Positions 1 through 8,916 of a DNA stretch of 64,000 bases are shown here, piece by piece. This DNA comes from an uncultured Nitrospirales bacterium (lineage in GTDB: Bacteria; Nitrospirota; Nitrospiria; Nitrospirales; UBA8639). Every line of letters begins with the position of its first letter. Position 1 is the first letter of the stretch. The stretch covers positions 1,787,914 through 1,851,913 of the forward strand of contig OX638327.1 of NCBI GenBank assembly GCA_951812745.1, written 5' to 3'. The translations under genes were made by a program, and so were the position numbers. The notes beneath the pieces were generated by a model. That model saw nothing but the letters and a program-made list of their open reading frames with translations, did not search any database and was not told the DNA's origin.

Positions 1-276
1 ATCGATCAATATATAGTCGATTTTTATTGCTCAGAATTAATGCTTGCTATCGAGATAGACGGCGATACACATGCCGAACAACAACGATACGACGCAACCA
101 GAACCCAAAGACTGAATAAGCTGGGCATCGAAGTCTTTCGCTATCCAAACACGGAGATACTGAATAATCTTGAAGGCGTTTATGAAGATCTCCTGAAACG
201 TGTTGCCGAAAGAACATCCCCCCGAACAGGCTACAGGACGCTAGACGAACAGGCAGGCCTCTCCTGTCCCCCCTGA
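1..276 (+). CDS. DUF559-type endonuclease-like protein, 5' end outside window
   Basis: The frame is open from base 1 and reads IDQYIVDFYC...LAIEIDGDTH, the hallmark of DUF559 proteins, which are related to very-short-patch-repair (Vsr/PD-(D/E)xK-like) endonucleases. The later GIEVFRYPNTEIL and NNLEGV segments match the family C-terminus. The true start lies before the window; the first ATG at 40 is internal to the domain. The last ~20 codons run into a copy of the CCCCCTGATAAGGGG repeat, so the natural C-terminus may have been rewritten by repeat insertion. Biochemical role is unknown for this family; nuclease activity is inferred from fold similarity only. Confidence 0.75.
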   Translation: MDQYIVDFYCSELMLAIEIDGDTHAEQQRYDATRTQRLNKLGIEVFRYPNTEILNNLEGVYEDLLKRVAERTSPRTGYRTLDEQAGLSCPP

Positions 277-300
277 TAAGGGGAGCCAGGGGGGTTCTCT
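251..300. repeat. Partial copy of repeat family A
   Basis: Contains the CCCCCCTGATAAGGGG core followed by a CCAGGGGGGTT arm, as in the larger elements at 9673, 11740, 19033 and 24327. It overlaps the 3' end of the DUF559 reading frame. Confidence 0.6.
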
Positions 301-374
301 CTTACGACAAGCATAAACCGAATTAATTTTCGCCAGATACGAAAATAGGGCCGCCCAAAGGTCTGATTCCTCCC

Positions 375-1811
375 ATGAACCTTGACCAACACATTGATGA
401 AGCGATCTCGCCGATTACGGGTGCCCTCTCCGACGTCATATTTTTTTCGGTCACTATTGCCGGTCTTGACGTGCCGGTGATCGCCTTTTGGCTGATTACG
501 GCTGGATTCATTTTCTCGCTGTATTTCCGCTTTCCGAATATCCGCCATTTCGGTTTGGCGCTGAGAATTGTGCGCGGCCAGTACACGCGTGCCGACGAGC
601 CCGGCGACCTCACCCATTTCCAGGCGTTAAGCGCGGCTCTGTCCGGAACGGTCGGGGTCGGAAACATCGCGGGAGTCGCCGTGGCTATTTCGATCGGCGG
701 TCCCGGCGCCATGTTCTGGATGATCCTGGCAGGCCTCCTCGGCATGACGACCAAGATGGTGGAATGCACGCTCGGGGTCGCCTACCGCCGGATCAATGCC
801 GACGGTACCGTATCGGGAGGCCCCATGCATTACATTCACAAGGGGCTCGCAGAGCGCGGCTTTGCGAAACTCGGGCCATTCCTTGCCACCCTCTTTGCCG
901 TTTTCGGCATCGGGGCCAGTATTACGCTCTTCCAGGTCAACCAGGCGTTTACCCAATTTTCGGAAGCCACGGGCGTACAAAACGGCCTTGCGTTTGGGAT
1001 TATCATCGCGTTCGCGGTCGGATTCGTGATCATCGCCGGCGTCCGCGTGATCGGAGTGGTCGCCCAGGCACTCGTTCCCCTGATGGCCTTCCTCTACCTA
1101 GCGGCTGGCTTCATCATCCTCTGCCTGCACGTCGAACAGGTGCCGGCGGCGTTTGTCAGCATTTTTGTCGGGGCCTTCGCCCCGGAAGGGGTGAGCGGCG
1201 GGGTCATCGGCGCCACGATCATCGGCCTCCAACGAGCCGTGTATTCGAACGAGGCCGGCATCGGTTCCGCCGCGATTGCGCATTCCGCCGTGAAGACGAG
1301 GGAACCGTCGAGCGAAGGGCTCGTGGCCTTGCTCGAACCGTTTATCGACACGATTGTCGTCAGCACGATGACCGCGCTCATCGTGATCGTCACCGGGGCC
1401 TACAAGATTCAGGGGCTTTCGGGGATTGAGATTACGTCGGCGGCCTATGCCTCCGTGTTTCCATGGTTTCCAAACATTCTTGCGGTGGCCGTCATCCTCT
1501 TTGCCTATACGACGATGCTCACCTGGTCCTATTACAGCGTCAAATGTTGGACCTATCTCGCGGGTGAATCGTACTGGACCGATCTCGGGTACAAGCTTGT
1601 CTACTGCCTGCTCTTGTCGACGGGCGCCGTCGTCTCCATGAAGGCGGCGCTCGAGTTCGCCGATGCGATGTTTTTTGCCATGGCCATCCCGAACGTGATC
1701 GCCCTGTATATTTTAGGGCCTCGAGTCAAACGCGAGATCGAAGGGTACGTCGCCCGTATCAAAAGCGGTGAAATCCGGCGCGTCGAAGACGTTACCGGGA
1801 ATGCCGATTGA
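375..1811 (+). CDS. Sodium:alanine (AGCS family) symporter
   Basis: Predicted cation-coupled amino-acid carrier of the inner membrane, most likely alanine or glycine with Na+. The 478-aa protein has about eleven hydrophobic segments. It carries the family signature region around residues 90-125 (GTVGVGNIAGVAVAISIGG followed by GAMFWMILAGLLGMTTKMVE) and the later block QRAVYSNEAGIGSAAIAHSA near residue 290. Length is normal for AGCS carriers (450-540 aa). It stands alone between the DUF559 gene and a repeat-rich gap. Substrate specificity cannot be read from the sequence. Confidence 0.92.
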   Translation: MNLDQHIDEAISPITGALSDVIFFSVTIAGLDVPVIAFWLITAGFIFSLYFRFPNIRHFGLALRIVRGQYTRADEPGDLTHFQALSAALSGTVGVGNIAGVAVAISIGGPGAMFWMILAGLLGMTTKMVECTLGVAYRRINADGTVSGGPMHYIHKGLAERGFAKLGPFLATLFAVFGIGASITLFQVNQAFTQFSEATGVQNGLAFGIIIAFAVGFVIIAGVRVIGVVAQALVPLMAFLYLAAGFIILCLHVEQVPAAFVSIFVGAFAPEGVSGGVIGATIIGLQRAVYSNEAGIGSAAIAHSAVKTREPSSEGLVALLEPFIDTIVVSTMTALIVIVTGAYKIQGLSGIEITSAAYASVFPWFPNILAVAVILFAYTTMLTWSYYSVKCWTYLAGESYWTDLGYKLVYCLLLSTGAVVSMKAALEFADAMFFAMAIPNVIALYILGPRVKREIEGYVARIKSGEIRRVEDVTGNAD

Positions 1812-2203
1812 ATGCGAAAAAGACAACCCCCTCAATCCCCCTTATCAGGGGGACTTCAGTTCAGGCAACCGGAAGTTCGTCTACAATACACCACCTCCCT
1901 TCTCCTTCCGCCTTTTCAGGGGGACTTCATGCAACAACCTGGGGGAGAGGCTCGGCGACTTTTTTCCCTGCAATCCCCCTTATCAGGGAGCTTCATGCAA
2001 CTAAGCGGAGAGTCGAACAGACGATGAACATGATCTCTCACTCCACTGATAAGACGGACCAGAAGAGCAAAACTCAACGTGACACCTCCAAGAAACCCAA
2101 GCCACTAGCAACCCCCCTGATAAGGGGGGCGGGAGGGTTGGGGGCCAGGGGGGTTTTATCCCATACGACAAGGCCCTGACCCACAAGGCGCGTAAAAATC
2201 GAA
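1812..2203. repeat. Repeat-rich intergenic gap with degenerate family A copies
   Basis: No credible gene. At least three partial copies of the family A core are present: about 1823-1857 (CCCCCTCAATCCCCCTTATC), 1970-1999 and 2107-2158. The phrase GGGGACTTCATGCAAC recurs (about 1920 and, with one change, 1986). Short open frames across here are translations of the repeats. Confidence 0.6.
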
Positions 2204-2674
2204 CTAGATCTCCGCCAAGTACGCAGCCACGAGCAGGACGGCCAGGGTCGTCACGATGACGGCTTTTTGCAGAATATCGGCGCGAGTAAAGACGGTTGGT
2301 GACGAGGCCGGCGGCGAAGCGTCCTGAGACGGCGGGGCATACGGATCGATGATGAAATCGTGAATAAGGAGAAGCCCGAAGGCGATGGCGAACAGGAACA
2401 GCTTCAGCATCAACACCACGCCCCAAGTGGTTTCGATCCGGACCGCTCCGCTCTCGTTCAACATCTGATACGCCCCGGTCAGGATCAGGACAATGAGACT
2501 GACCCACGCGATGGTTCGAAAGCGGCGGCCTGCCAAGCGTACGACTTCCCGGGATTTTGCATCGGCTGGCGCATCCCGTGCTACCGGAGTGAGCACCAAT
2601 TGGGAATACAGCAACCCGCCGATGAGGACGATGGCCGCGGCGAGGTGTACCCAGGTAATCAGATAGTCAGGCAT
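2204..2674 (-). CDS. CopD-like integral membrane protein
   Basis: The 156-aa protein has four predicted membrane spans: residues ~5-28, ~55-73, ~85-104 and ~133-154. It resembles the CopD/DUF2269-like membrane domain, with an N-terminal WVHLAAAIVLIGGLLYSQLV segment and basic RxFRTIAWVSL entry to span 2. Such proteins are linked to copper handling or have unknown function, and no copper-binding gene is adjacent, so the role is unassigned. It is divergent from citrate synthase, with 170 bp between the two starts. Confidence 0.6.
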   Translation of the reverse strand: MPDYLITWVHLAAAIVLIGGLLYSQLVLTPVARDAPADAKSREVVRLAGRRFRTIAWVSLIVLILTGAYQMLNESGAVRIETTWGVVLMLKLFLFAIAFGLLLIHDFIIDPYAPPSQDASPPASSPTVFTRADILQKAVIVTTLAVLLVAAYLAEI

Positions 2675-2844
2675 AATCGCGTGGAAGAGGAGTGTTCAAC
2701 CATGTGCCAAGACGTTACCTACCAAGGTTTTTGCCTTGGCGGCAACCCCGTGACTTTGCCTGACAGCCATCTCCCGATATGTTTTCGGTAGAATATAACA
2801 GAGGTCCTTAACAGGAAATTCTGTATTCTCAAGGAGGTTCTCCG

Positions 2845-4137
2845 ATGAGCCGACTCTCCACACTCCACGTTGCCGACCAAACCGTTACCCTCCCCGTTGT
2901 CACCGGAACCGAAGGCGAACGGGTGCTTGACGTCACCACGCTACGCGCCCAAACGGGTCTCACCGCCTTTGACCCTGGGTACGTGAATACCGCCTCCTGT
3001 TCCAGCGGCGTGACGTTTGTCGACGGAGACCGGGGGATTCTTCGATACCGGGGGATTCCCATTGAGCAATTGGCCGAACAGTCGAATTTTTTGGAGACCG
3101 CCTACCTCCTGATGTACGGCAACCTGCCCACCCAGCCTGAATATCGGGGATTCGCAAATGCCATCACCCGGCACACGCTGCTGCACGAAGACGTGAAACG
3201 TTTTTACGACGGGTTCCCCAAGGATGCACACCCCATGGCGATTTTGTCGGCCGTGATCGGCGCGCTTTCGACGTTTTACCAGGACAGCCACGACCCGACC
3301 GACCCTCAACAGGTCGAGTTGTCCGCTCATCGTCTCCTTGCCAAAATCCCGACCATCGCCGCCTATTCGTATAAAAAATCGATCGGGCAGCCCTTTGTCT
3401 ATCCCGATAACGCGCTGGACTATTGTTCCAATTTTCTCCGCATGATGTTCTCGGTGCCTTCCGAGCCATACGCGGTGAATCCCATTGTGAGCCAGGCCTT
3501 GAACCTGCTGTTCATCCTCCATGCCGATCACGAGCAGAATTGCTCGACCTCCACGGTGCGGCTCGTCGGGTCGTCGCATGCGAATCTCTTTGCGTCCGTG
3601 TCTGCCGGCATCTATGCGTTGTGGGGACCACGACACGGCGGTGCGAATCAACGAGTCATGGAGATGCTCGAAGTCATCCATGCCGACGGAGACAACGTGC
3701 GGAAATATATCGAACTGGCCAAGGATCGAACCCATCCTTTCCGCCTCGCAGGGTTCGGCCACCGCGTCTACAAGCACTATGACCCCCGTGCCAGAATTTT
3801 AAAACGGGCCTGCGAGCAAGTCCTGGCCGTTCTCGGCATTCATGATCCGTTGCTCGACGTCGCCAAACGCCTGGAAGACGCCGCTCTCACGGACGACTTC
3901 TTCGTCTCGAACAAATTGTATCCCAACGTCGATTTTTACAGCGGGATGATCTACAAGGCGATCGGGTTCCCCGTGAACATGTTCACGGTCTTGTTTGCGA
4001 TCGGCCGGTTACCCGGATGGATCGCCCATTGGCGGGAAATGATGCGGGAACCCCACGTCAAGATCGGCAGACCTCGACAACTGTATACCGGCCGGACCTG
4101 CGCCGACTACGTTCCCATGGATCAAAGAACAGAATAA
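2845..4137 (+). CDS. gltA: Citrate synthase
   Basis: Condenses oxaloacetate and acetyl-CoA to citrate in the cytoplasm. The 430-aa length and N-terminal beta-rich segment match the GltA type found in Gram-negative bacteria. Active-site motifs are visible: LHADHEQNCSTSTVRLVGSS and LWGPRHGGANQ, the catalytic His in AGFGHRVYKHYDPRA, and the Asp in LYPNVDFYSG. A strong Shine-Dalgarno (AAGGAGG at about 2831) precedes the ATG. It is convergent with lemA, 21 bp apart. In an rTCA organism it could run in a biosynthetic branch, but the sequence alone does not say so. Confidence 0.97.
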   Translation: MSRLSTLHVADQTVTLPVVTGTEGERVLDVTTLRAQTGLTAFDPGYVNTASCSSGVTFVDGDRGILRYRGIPIEQLAEQSNFLETAYLLMYGNLPTQPEYRGFANAITRHTLLHEDVKRFYDGFPKDAHPMAILSAVIGALSTFYQDSHDPTDPQQVELSAHRLLAKIPTIAAYSYKKSIGQPFVYPDNALDYCSNFLRMMFSVPSEPYAVNPIVSQALNLLFILHADHEQNCSTSTVRLVGSSHANLFASVSAGIYALWGPRHGGANQRVMEMLEVIHADGDNVRKYIELAKDRTHPFRLAGFGHRVYKHYDPRARILKRACEQVLAVLGIHDPLLDVAKRLEDAALTDDFFVSNKLYPNVDFYSGMIYKAIGFPVNMFTVLFAIGRLPGWIAHWREMMREPHVKIGRPRQLYTGRTCADYVPMDQRTE

Positions 4138-4158
4138 TTCCGTGGGCTGATGGCGACC

Positions 4159-4731
4159 CTAAAATTCCACCTTGGGCGTGGCTCGGGCTTCTTCGCCTAT
4201 TTCGAAGTATTCGGCTTGTCCGACGCCGGCCAGCCCCGCATAGAGCCGCCCCAGCAATTTCCGGATAAAGGTGTTCAGGACCCGCACGCTGTCGTTATAC
4301 CGTTTGCGTTCGACCGCCAATCGATTCTCCGTCCCTTCCAGTTGGTCCTGGAGCTTTAAAAACGATTGATCGGATTTGAGTTGGGGATAGGCTTCCCGCA
4401 AGACCAACAGCCGCGAGAGCGCCGACTCAAACCCGCCCGCCGCGCGCGCTTTCTCATTGACCGATTGCGCCTGAAAATAGGCTTTGCGTGCATTTGCGAC
4501 GCCCAGATAAATCTTCTCTTCCTGGCTCGCCACGCCTTTGACGGTATTGACCAAATTGGGGATTAATTCAAACCGTCGCTGCAATTGATTTTCCACCTGT
4601 GCCCATTGGCTCTTCACCGCTTCATCCATCTCGATGACCTGGTTATAGCCGGAATAGACACAGCCACCAAGCATCAAAATCAGGATGAGCAACCCGCCGA
4701 AGACCATGAGTAAGATGCGTCCAGCGCTCAT
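4159..4731 (-). CDS. lemA: LemA family protein
   Basis: The 190-aa protein has one N-terminal membrane span (residues ~5-25, rich in Leu/Gly, ending near CVYSGYNQ) followed by the helical LemA domain. Family signatures are VKSQWAQVENQLQRRFELIPNLV and the VANARKAYFQA region. LemA proteins are membrane-anchored and of unknown molecular function, very often encoded next to TPM-domain proteins as here. It is last in a three-gene minus-strand run, 51 bp after the TPM gene. Confidence 0.93.
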   Translation of the reverse strand: MSAGRILLMVFGGLLILILMLGGCVYSGYNQVIEMDEAVKSQWAQVENQLQRRFELIPNLVNTVKGVASQEEKIYLGVANARKAYFQAQSVNEKARAAGGFESALSRLLVLREAYPQLKSDQSFLKLQDQLEGTENRLAVERKRYNDSVRVLNTFIRKLLGRLYAGLAGVGQAEYFEIGEEARATPKVEF

Positions 4732-4782
4732 GATTGTTTCCTTCCGTTACGTATGCCGTATTCGACGCAGGCAACCGCCTCA

Positions 4783-5610
4783 CTACCAGCCCGCGCCGCC
4801 CCCGCCCCCACCGAAACCGCCACCGCCGCCGAACGATCCGCCGAAACCTCCTCCGAATCCCCCGCCAAAACCGCCGCTTGATACGCCCCACGGGCTTCTC
4901 CCCGTGACGCCACCCAAGGCGCTGCCGAGCAGCATGCCTCCAACCATGCCTCCGGCCAATCCGCCGCCACCCCACGTGGAATAATGCCGGCGACGGCGAC
5001 GCATGTTGGAAAACAACATGAACAGGAAAAACAACGGGATGAGCAACGAGCCCAGAACCGAACCGCCGCCTCCTCCACCCCGGCTCGGCCGATACCGGTG
5101 TTGGGGAATGCCGGTGAGCTTGACCCGTTGGGAGTCCGCGACCTGGTTAGCCGTCACGACCGCCAATTGGAGAAGACCCTGGGCATATTGGCCCCGTTTA
5201 AAGAATTGCGAGGCCACCGCACGGGACGCCGAGCCCGCCCACGAATCGGGCAGCGCACCTTCCAATCCATACCCTGTATGAATGCGGACCTGTCGCTCCT
5301 TGAGAGCCAACGCGATCAGGGCGCCGTTGTCTTTCCCTGCTTGGCCGAGTTTCCATGCTTCGGCGTGCCGCTGGACAAAGTTGAAAAACGGTTCGCCCTG
5401 GGTCGACCTCACGGTCAGCACTTTCACCTGCGCCGTGGTCTTCTGTTCGAGTTCGCGTAGCCAGCCCTCCAACTGCCGCTCGGTCCCGGGGTCGATGATG
5501 CCGGCGCTGTCCACGACGTAGGTGCCGGGGTCCGGCACAGATACCTCGCCCCAACTCAACGCGGGCAGGACCAGCAGCACCGCGACGGCTAGCCAGGATT
5601 TCCCGCCCAT
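4783..5610 (-). CDS. TPM-domain (YgcG-like) membrane protein
   Basis: A signal peptide (residues 1-21) is followed by the TPM domain (~25-155) with VVDSAGIIDPGTERQLEGWL, DNGALIALALKERQVRIHTG and GLEGALPD. A membrane span follows (~186-201), then an RRRRR stop-transfer patch. The C-terminus (~215-275) is a glycine/phenylalanine-rich low-complexity tail of GGGFGG units, typical of YgcG-type proteins. Roles in photosystem repair and phosphatase activity are described for plant and bacterial TPM members; here only membrane location and partnership with LemA can be inferred. The start lies 5 bp after the upstream ORF's stop. Confidence 0.9.
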   Translation of the reverse strand: MGGKSWLAVAVLLVLPALSWGEVSVPDPGTYVVDSAGIIDPGTERQLEGWLRELEQKTTAQVKVLTVRSTQGEPFFNFVQRHAEAWKLGQAGKDNGALIALALKERQVRIHTGYGLEGALPDSWAGSASRAVASQFFKRGQYAQGLLQLAVVTANQVADSQRVKLTGIPQHRYRPSRGGGGGGSVLGSLLIPLFFLFMLFSNMRRRRRHYSTWGGGGLAGGMVGGMLLGSALGGVTGRSPWGVSSGGFGGGFGGGFGGSFGGGGGFGGGGGGAGW

Positions 5611-5615
5611 GGTCG

Positions 5616-6341
5616 TTACCAGCGATCCGCCACGGTTTTTAAGCCGTCGATTTCATCGTAAAGACGTGTAAAATCACTCCAATCATGATGGCGGTTTTCT
5701 TCCAGCGCCGCACGAATACCGGGAAGGGATCGATCGGTTTCCTGCTCGATCCGGCCGACGACCTCAATCGCCGACAGGTAGTCGTATTGTCCGTGAAGCC
5801 ACAAAAGCCCGCGGAGCGTGCGGACCAACCGCTCGGCAATATCGCCTTCCATGATCCCAAAGAGTTTCTCACGACCCGCGGCCGCGAGGAGGCCCTGCCG
5901 CATGCCGATCAGGATGGTTTTCAATTCGCGCTCGCATTGCAGCCGGACGTGACGTTCCTCAAACGAAAGATCTGCAAAATAGTCGGTGCCGGCGAAACAC
6001 ACGTGGCATTGCTGAATCTCCAGGAACTCCAACGGAAAAGTATCCAGGGATCCGGCAATGTAGACGGGCGTCATGATCAGGGGGGCGGCGATTTTGGCTT
6101 TTCCGAGTTTGACCCCGTCCTTGGCCAGTTCCCGGAGCATGGCCAGATCAATCGTTTCCAGGACCAGGACGCTCCGTGCGGTATGCCGGGCCGGATCGAA
6201 GCCGGACGTGGCAATGGCGCCGACTCCGATCACCGCCAAACAGTTTGCCCCGCCGAGCGTCTGCACGCGATCAAGAAACCGTTTCATCGGCTCCTGCATG
6301 CCACTGACGACTCGTTCGAGATTCATCACGGAATGGGTCAT
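5616..6341 (-). CDS. Uncharacterised protein, first gene of the LemA/TPM operon
   Basis: The 241-aa soluble protein is not confidently recognised. The middle (GANCLAVIGVGAIATSGFDP, then SVLVLETIDLAMLRELA) has an alternating hydrophobic pattern that could form a nucleotidyltransferase-like alpha/beta core. The C-terminal ~100 residues are helical and charged, resembling a nucleotidyltransferase substrate-binding helical domain. The catalytic GS...D.D pattern of that superfamily is not clear, so function is left open. It is separated from the TPM gene by 5 bp, so the two are very likely co-transcribed and translationally coupled. Confidence 0.7.
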   Translation of the reverse strand: MTHSVMNLERVVSGMQEPMKRFLDRVQTLGGANCLAVIGVGAIATSGFDPARHTARSVLVLETIDLAMLRELAKDGVKLGKAKIAAPLIMTPVYIAGSLDTFPLEFLEIQQCHVCFAGTDYFADLSFEERHVRLQCERELKTILIGMRQGLLAAAGREKLFGIMEGDIAERLVRTLRGLLWLHGQYDYLSAIEVVGRIEQETDRSLPGIRAALEENRHHDWSDFTRLYDEIDGLKTVADRW

Positions 6342-6690
6342 GGGTTGTGACTCAAAATTTCCATTGGGAAACTATCGCTGGTCCTGCCCGATCAGGCTAA
6401 CGCACAAGGAGACCCCTTGCAAGAGAGAAAACCGAGGTGGACAGACTGAAAAACTGTCATGCTGAGCCCACGTCATAGGCCATTGCATGTGTAGGACCGC
6501 ATCTCATGCGGCTCACCAAGTCTCCAGGAGGCCTGTCTCTACCTCAGAGCAGTAAGGCCGCGGCGACAAGAAGGAGGCTCTTAAACGCCGCCATTCATTG
6601 TCAGACCATTCCCTGGCTCACGTGGGGAATCGGCTCTCAGCCCGAATACTATCCCGCTGCCACCAAGCACGGCAAAAGAGCCGTGAGTCC
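6342..6690. other. Intergenic region without a recognised gene
   Basis: No supported coding sequence was found. A perfect inverted repeat CACGGC-aaaaga-GCCGTG lies at about 6667-6684, just past the 3' end of the minus-strand outer-membrane gene. It may act as a weak 3' hairpin, but it lacks a clear U-tract. Confidence 0.5.
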
Positions 6691-7659
6691 TTAGAAATGA
6701 TACTTCAGGTTCACGCTGACGCCGAAAAATTCGACGTTGTCGGTCTTGAGCCTGCCCGATACGGGTTCGCGGTCGCTTGCACCCGGCTTCCGAAGATACG
6801 GCGGGTGACCCCGTAGCGGATTCCAGATGAAGTCGTCACTGAAGGAACCGAACCTGACCCAACGCCCCTTGAGTCCCAGCGACACCGCCTGCGTGATGGC
6901 GTAATCCACCCCGAACAGGACCTGGAACCCCAAGAGCACGTCGCTGAGCGTGGCTTGCCCGACGCTGACCGTGTTGGCGAGGTTCCGGCGGATTTCGTCA
7001 TAATTGGGCAAATCCGCACCGGTCGAGATCTTGTATGAACCGTCGGCGTTCATCGAATCTTCGTTCCGCGCCCACACGCTTCCATACTCCATATCGGTGA
7101 ATCCGACCCCACCGCCAATCCCGATATAAGGTGTGAAACGGCTGGTGTTGACGAAGTCGTAAAACAGGTTCCCGAACAGGTTGTGCGAGGTGATGCTGCC
7201 TATCCGATCCGTTGCCTGCACGATTTCATCCCTGAGTTTGTCCTGTTGTGTGCCCGCTCCACCAAAAATGTCGGCTGTCTGATCATAGTTCGATTGCCGG
7301 TAGAAGTATTCCAATTCCACGCGAAGACCGCCCAAGGGATTGTTCTGGTTGTGCCCCGCAAAACTGTAGCCTGCCGCCGCTCCGGCCAGAATACCCGTTG
7401 CCCCGTCGAACTCGTTCTCCCATCTGCCACCCACACTGCGATCGGGGCCCGTGCAGCGCTCGTACTCATTGTGACGTGGGTTGATGTATTCATCGCACCA
7501 ACTGGCGCGGTCGTTGCTGGTTCCGGTGGTATCCAAGCCCATGGCGAAGTTGGCTCCGACCTCGCCGCTGACGTAGAACCCCGAGCCCGCCTGCGCCGAG
7601 CCTAGTGCCACTACCCACGTGACAATGACGAACGCCAAGAATGGAAGAATGTATTTCAT
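6691..7659 (-). CDS. Outer-membrane beta-barrel protein, copy 2
   Basis: The 322-aa exported protein has a Sec signal peptide (residues ~1-24, cleavage near AQAGSG). The mature part is rich in aromatic and alternating hydrophobic segments and ends in VNLKYHF, with the terminal Phe typical of barrels inserted by BamA. Landmarks are SNDRASWCDEYINP, YFYRQSNYDQT, SRFTPYIGIGGGVG and LFGVDYAI. The cysteine pair CDEYINP...CTGP could form a disulphide in an external loop. It is a tandem paralogue of the gene at 7761-8744, separated by 101 bp. Ligand or pore function cannot be assigned. Confidence 0.85.
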   Translation of the reverse strand: MKYILPFLAFVIVTWVVALGSAQAGSGFYVSGEVGANFAMGLDTTGTSNDRASWCDEYINPRHNEYERCTGPDRSVGGRWENEFDGATGILAGAAAGYSFAGHNQNNPLGGLRVELEYFYRQSNYDQTADIFGGAGTQQDKLRDEIVQATDRIGSITSHNLFGNLFYDFVNTSRFTPYIGIGGGVGFTDMEYGSVWARNEDSMNADGSYKISTGADLPNYDEIRRNLANTVSVGQATLSDVLLGFQVLFGVDYAITQAVSLGLKGRWVRFGSFSDDFIWNPLRGHPPYLRKPGASDREPVSGRLKTDNVEFFGVSVNLKYHF

Positions 7660-7718
7660 TGATTTCTCTCAGGAGAAATTAAAGCCGATGAGAGGCACGA
7701 ACCGGGGTCATGGAGTCA

Positions 7719-7743
7719 GCCGGCCCGGTCGTCACGGGCCGGC
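7719..7743. terminator. Strong hairpin between the two outer-membrane paralogues
   Basis: Perfect 9-bp inverted repeat GCCGGCCCG / CGGGCCGGC around a 7-base loop. No U-tract follows on the minus strand, so it may be a processing or attenuation hairpin that separates expression of the paralogues rather than a full intrinsic terminator. Confidence 0.5.
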
Positions 7744-7760
7744 GAAAAAGCGCGGTCTTC

Positions 7761-8744
7761 CTAGAAATGATACTTCATGTTCACGCTGATACCGAAAAAC
7801 TGAATGTTGTTGGTGGTCTCGATCCCACCCGAAACCGGTTCACTTTCGTCCAGCCGTAGATTCGGTGGATGACCCCGTAGCGGGTCCCAAACGAGACTCC
7901 CTTGACCACTATCGAAGGAATTGAACCTGACCCAGCGTCCCTTGAGACCCAGAGACATGGCCTCCGTCACCGCATAATCCACCCCGAACAGGATTTGGAG
8001 ACCCCAGAGCGTGTCGCTGAAAATGGTGTCCTCAAAGCTGGCCTTACCGGCGAGATTATTTCGTATGTCGTCAACATTGTCCAACCCTGCCCCCGTCGTA
8101 ATCCTGCTCGCGGCGCTGTTTCTCGCCCAGAGGCTTCCATACTCCATGTTGGTAACCCCGACGCCTCCGCCGATCCCGATGTAAGGCGTAAACCGGCTGG
8201 TGTTGGCGAAGTCGTAATACACGTTCCCGAAGATATTGTGCGAGTCCATGCTGCCTATCCGATCCGTCGCGGTCACAAGTTCCTGCGCGAGCTTGTCCCC
8301 ACTCTCGCCCGACGCGTCTTTAACGTCGGATGTCTGATCATATTTTGATTGTCGGTAAAAGTATTCCAACTCAACGCGAAGTCCGCTCAAGGGACTGTTC
8401 GGATGTCCCTTTGCAAAACTGTAGCCCACCGCCGCTCCGGCCAGGATGCCCGTTGCACTGTCGAAATTGTTCTGCCAGTCACCAGTTGAACCGCGATTAG
8501 GACCCGTGCAGTTATAGTCCCCGTATCCCATAGTCCCCTCGACCTGATCGTACATTGGATTGATGTACTCATCGCACACACTGGCGCGGTCGTTGCTGTA
8601 TCCGTTGGTATCGATCCCCGAGGCGACATTGAGGCCGATGTCAGTACTGATGTAAAACCCCTTCGAGTGGGCCTGCGCCCAGCCTGGCGCCAGCACAAGC
8701 GTGGCGAGGACGAGCATCAAGATTGGAGAAATAAATTTTTTCAT
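7761..8744 (-). CDS. Outer-membrane beta-barrel protein, copy 1
   Basis: The 327-aa protein has a signal peptide (residues ~1-25, ending WAQAHS). It shares the repeated landmarks of its downstream paralogue: SNDRASVCDEYINP, CTGPNRG, LSGLRVELEYFYRQSKYDQT, PYIGIGGGVGVTNMEYGSLWARN, LRGHPPNLR and the C-terminal MKYHF. A good ribosome site (AAAGGAGAAAACA) precedes the ATG. It is probably an abundant outer-membrane porin-like protein. The extra Tyr/Gly-rich insertion in the first loop (GTMGYGDYNCTGP) distinguishes it from copy 2. Confidence 0.87.
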   Translation of the reverse strand: MKKFISPILMLVLATLVLAPGWAQAHSKGFYISTDIGLNVASGIDTNGYSNDRASVCDEYINPMYDQVEGTMGYGDYNCTGPNRGSTGDWQNNFDSATGILAGAAVGYSFAKGHPNSPLSGLRVELEYFYRQSKYDQTSDVKDASGESGDKLAQELVTATDRIGSMDSHNIFGNVYYDFANTSRFTPYIGIGGGVGVTNMEYGSLWARNSAASRITTGAGLDNVDDIRNNLAGKASFEDTIFSDTLWGLQILFGVDYAVTEAMSLGLKGRWVRFNSFDSGQGSLVWDPLRGHPPNLRLDESEPVSGGIETTNNIQFFGISVNMKYHF

Positions 8745-8916
8745 TGTTTTCTCCTTTTTTTTCGGGATTTATCAAAATAAAAGAATAAACTTAAGTATAG
8801 ACTTATAGTGTTTTAGTCAGTTTTAGTCAGTTTTAGTCAATAGTGCCATTAGTTTTATTGTGGAATGCACGGTTGGAAAACAAATTTTTACGTGATCGGG
8901 GAAAAACCCTGCAATC

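Noticed and set aside
1768-2179. Three overlapping plus-strand frames after the symporter
   Set aside because: Proline/glycine-rich translations of repeat sequence with no ribosome site.
7719-7743. Hairpin considered as a CRISPR-like unit
   Set aside because: Single palindrome, no spaced direct repeats; no CRISPR array was seen anywhere in the window.
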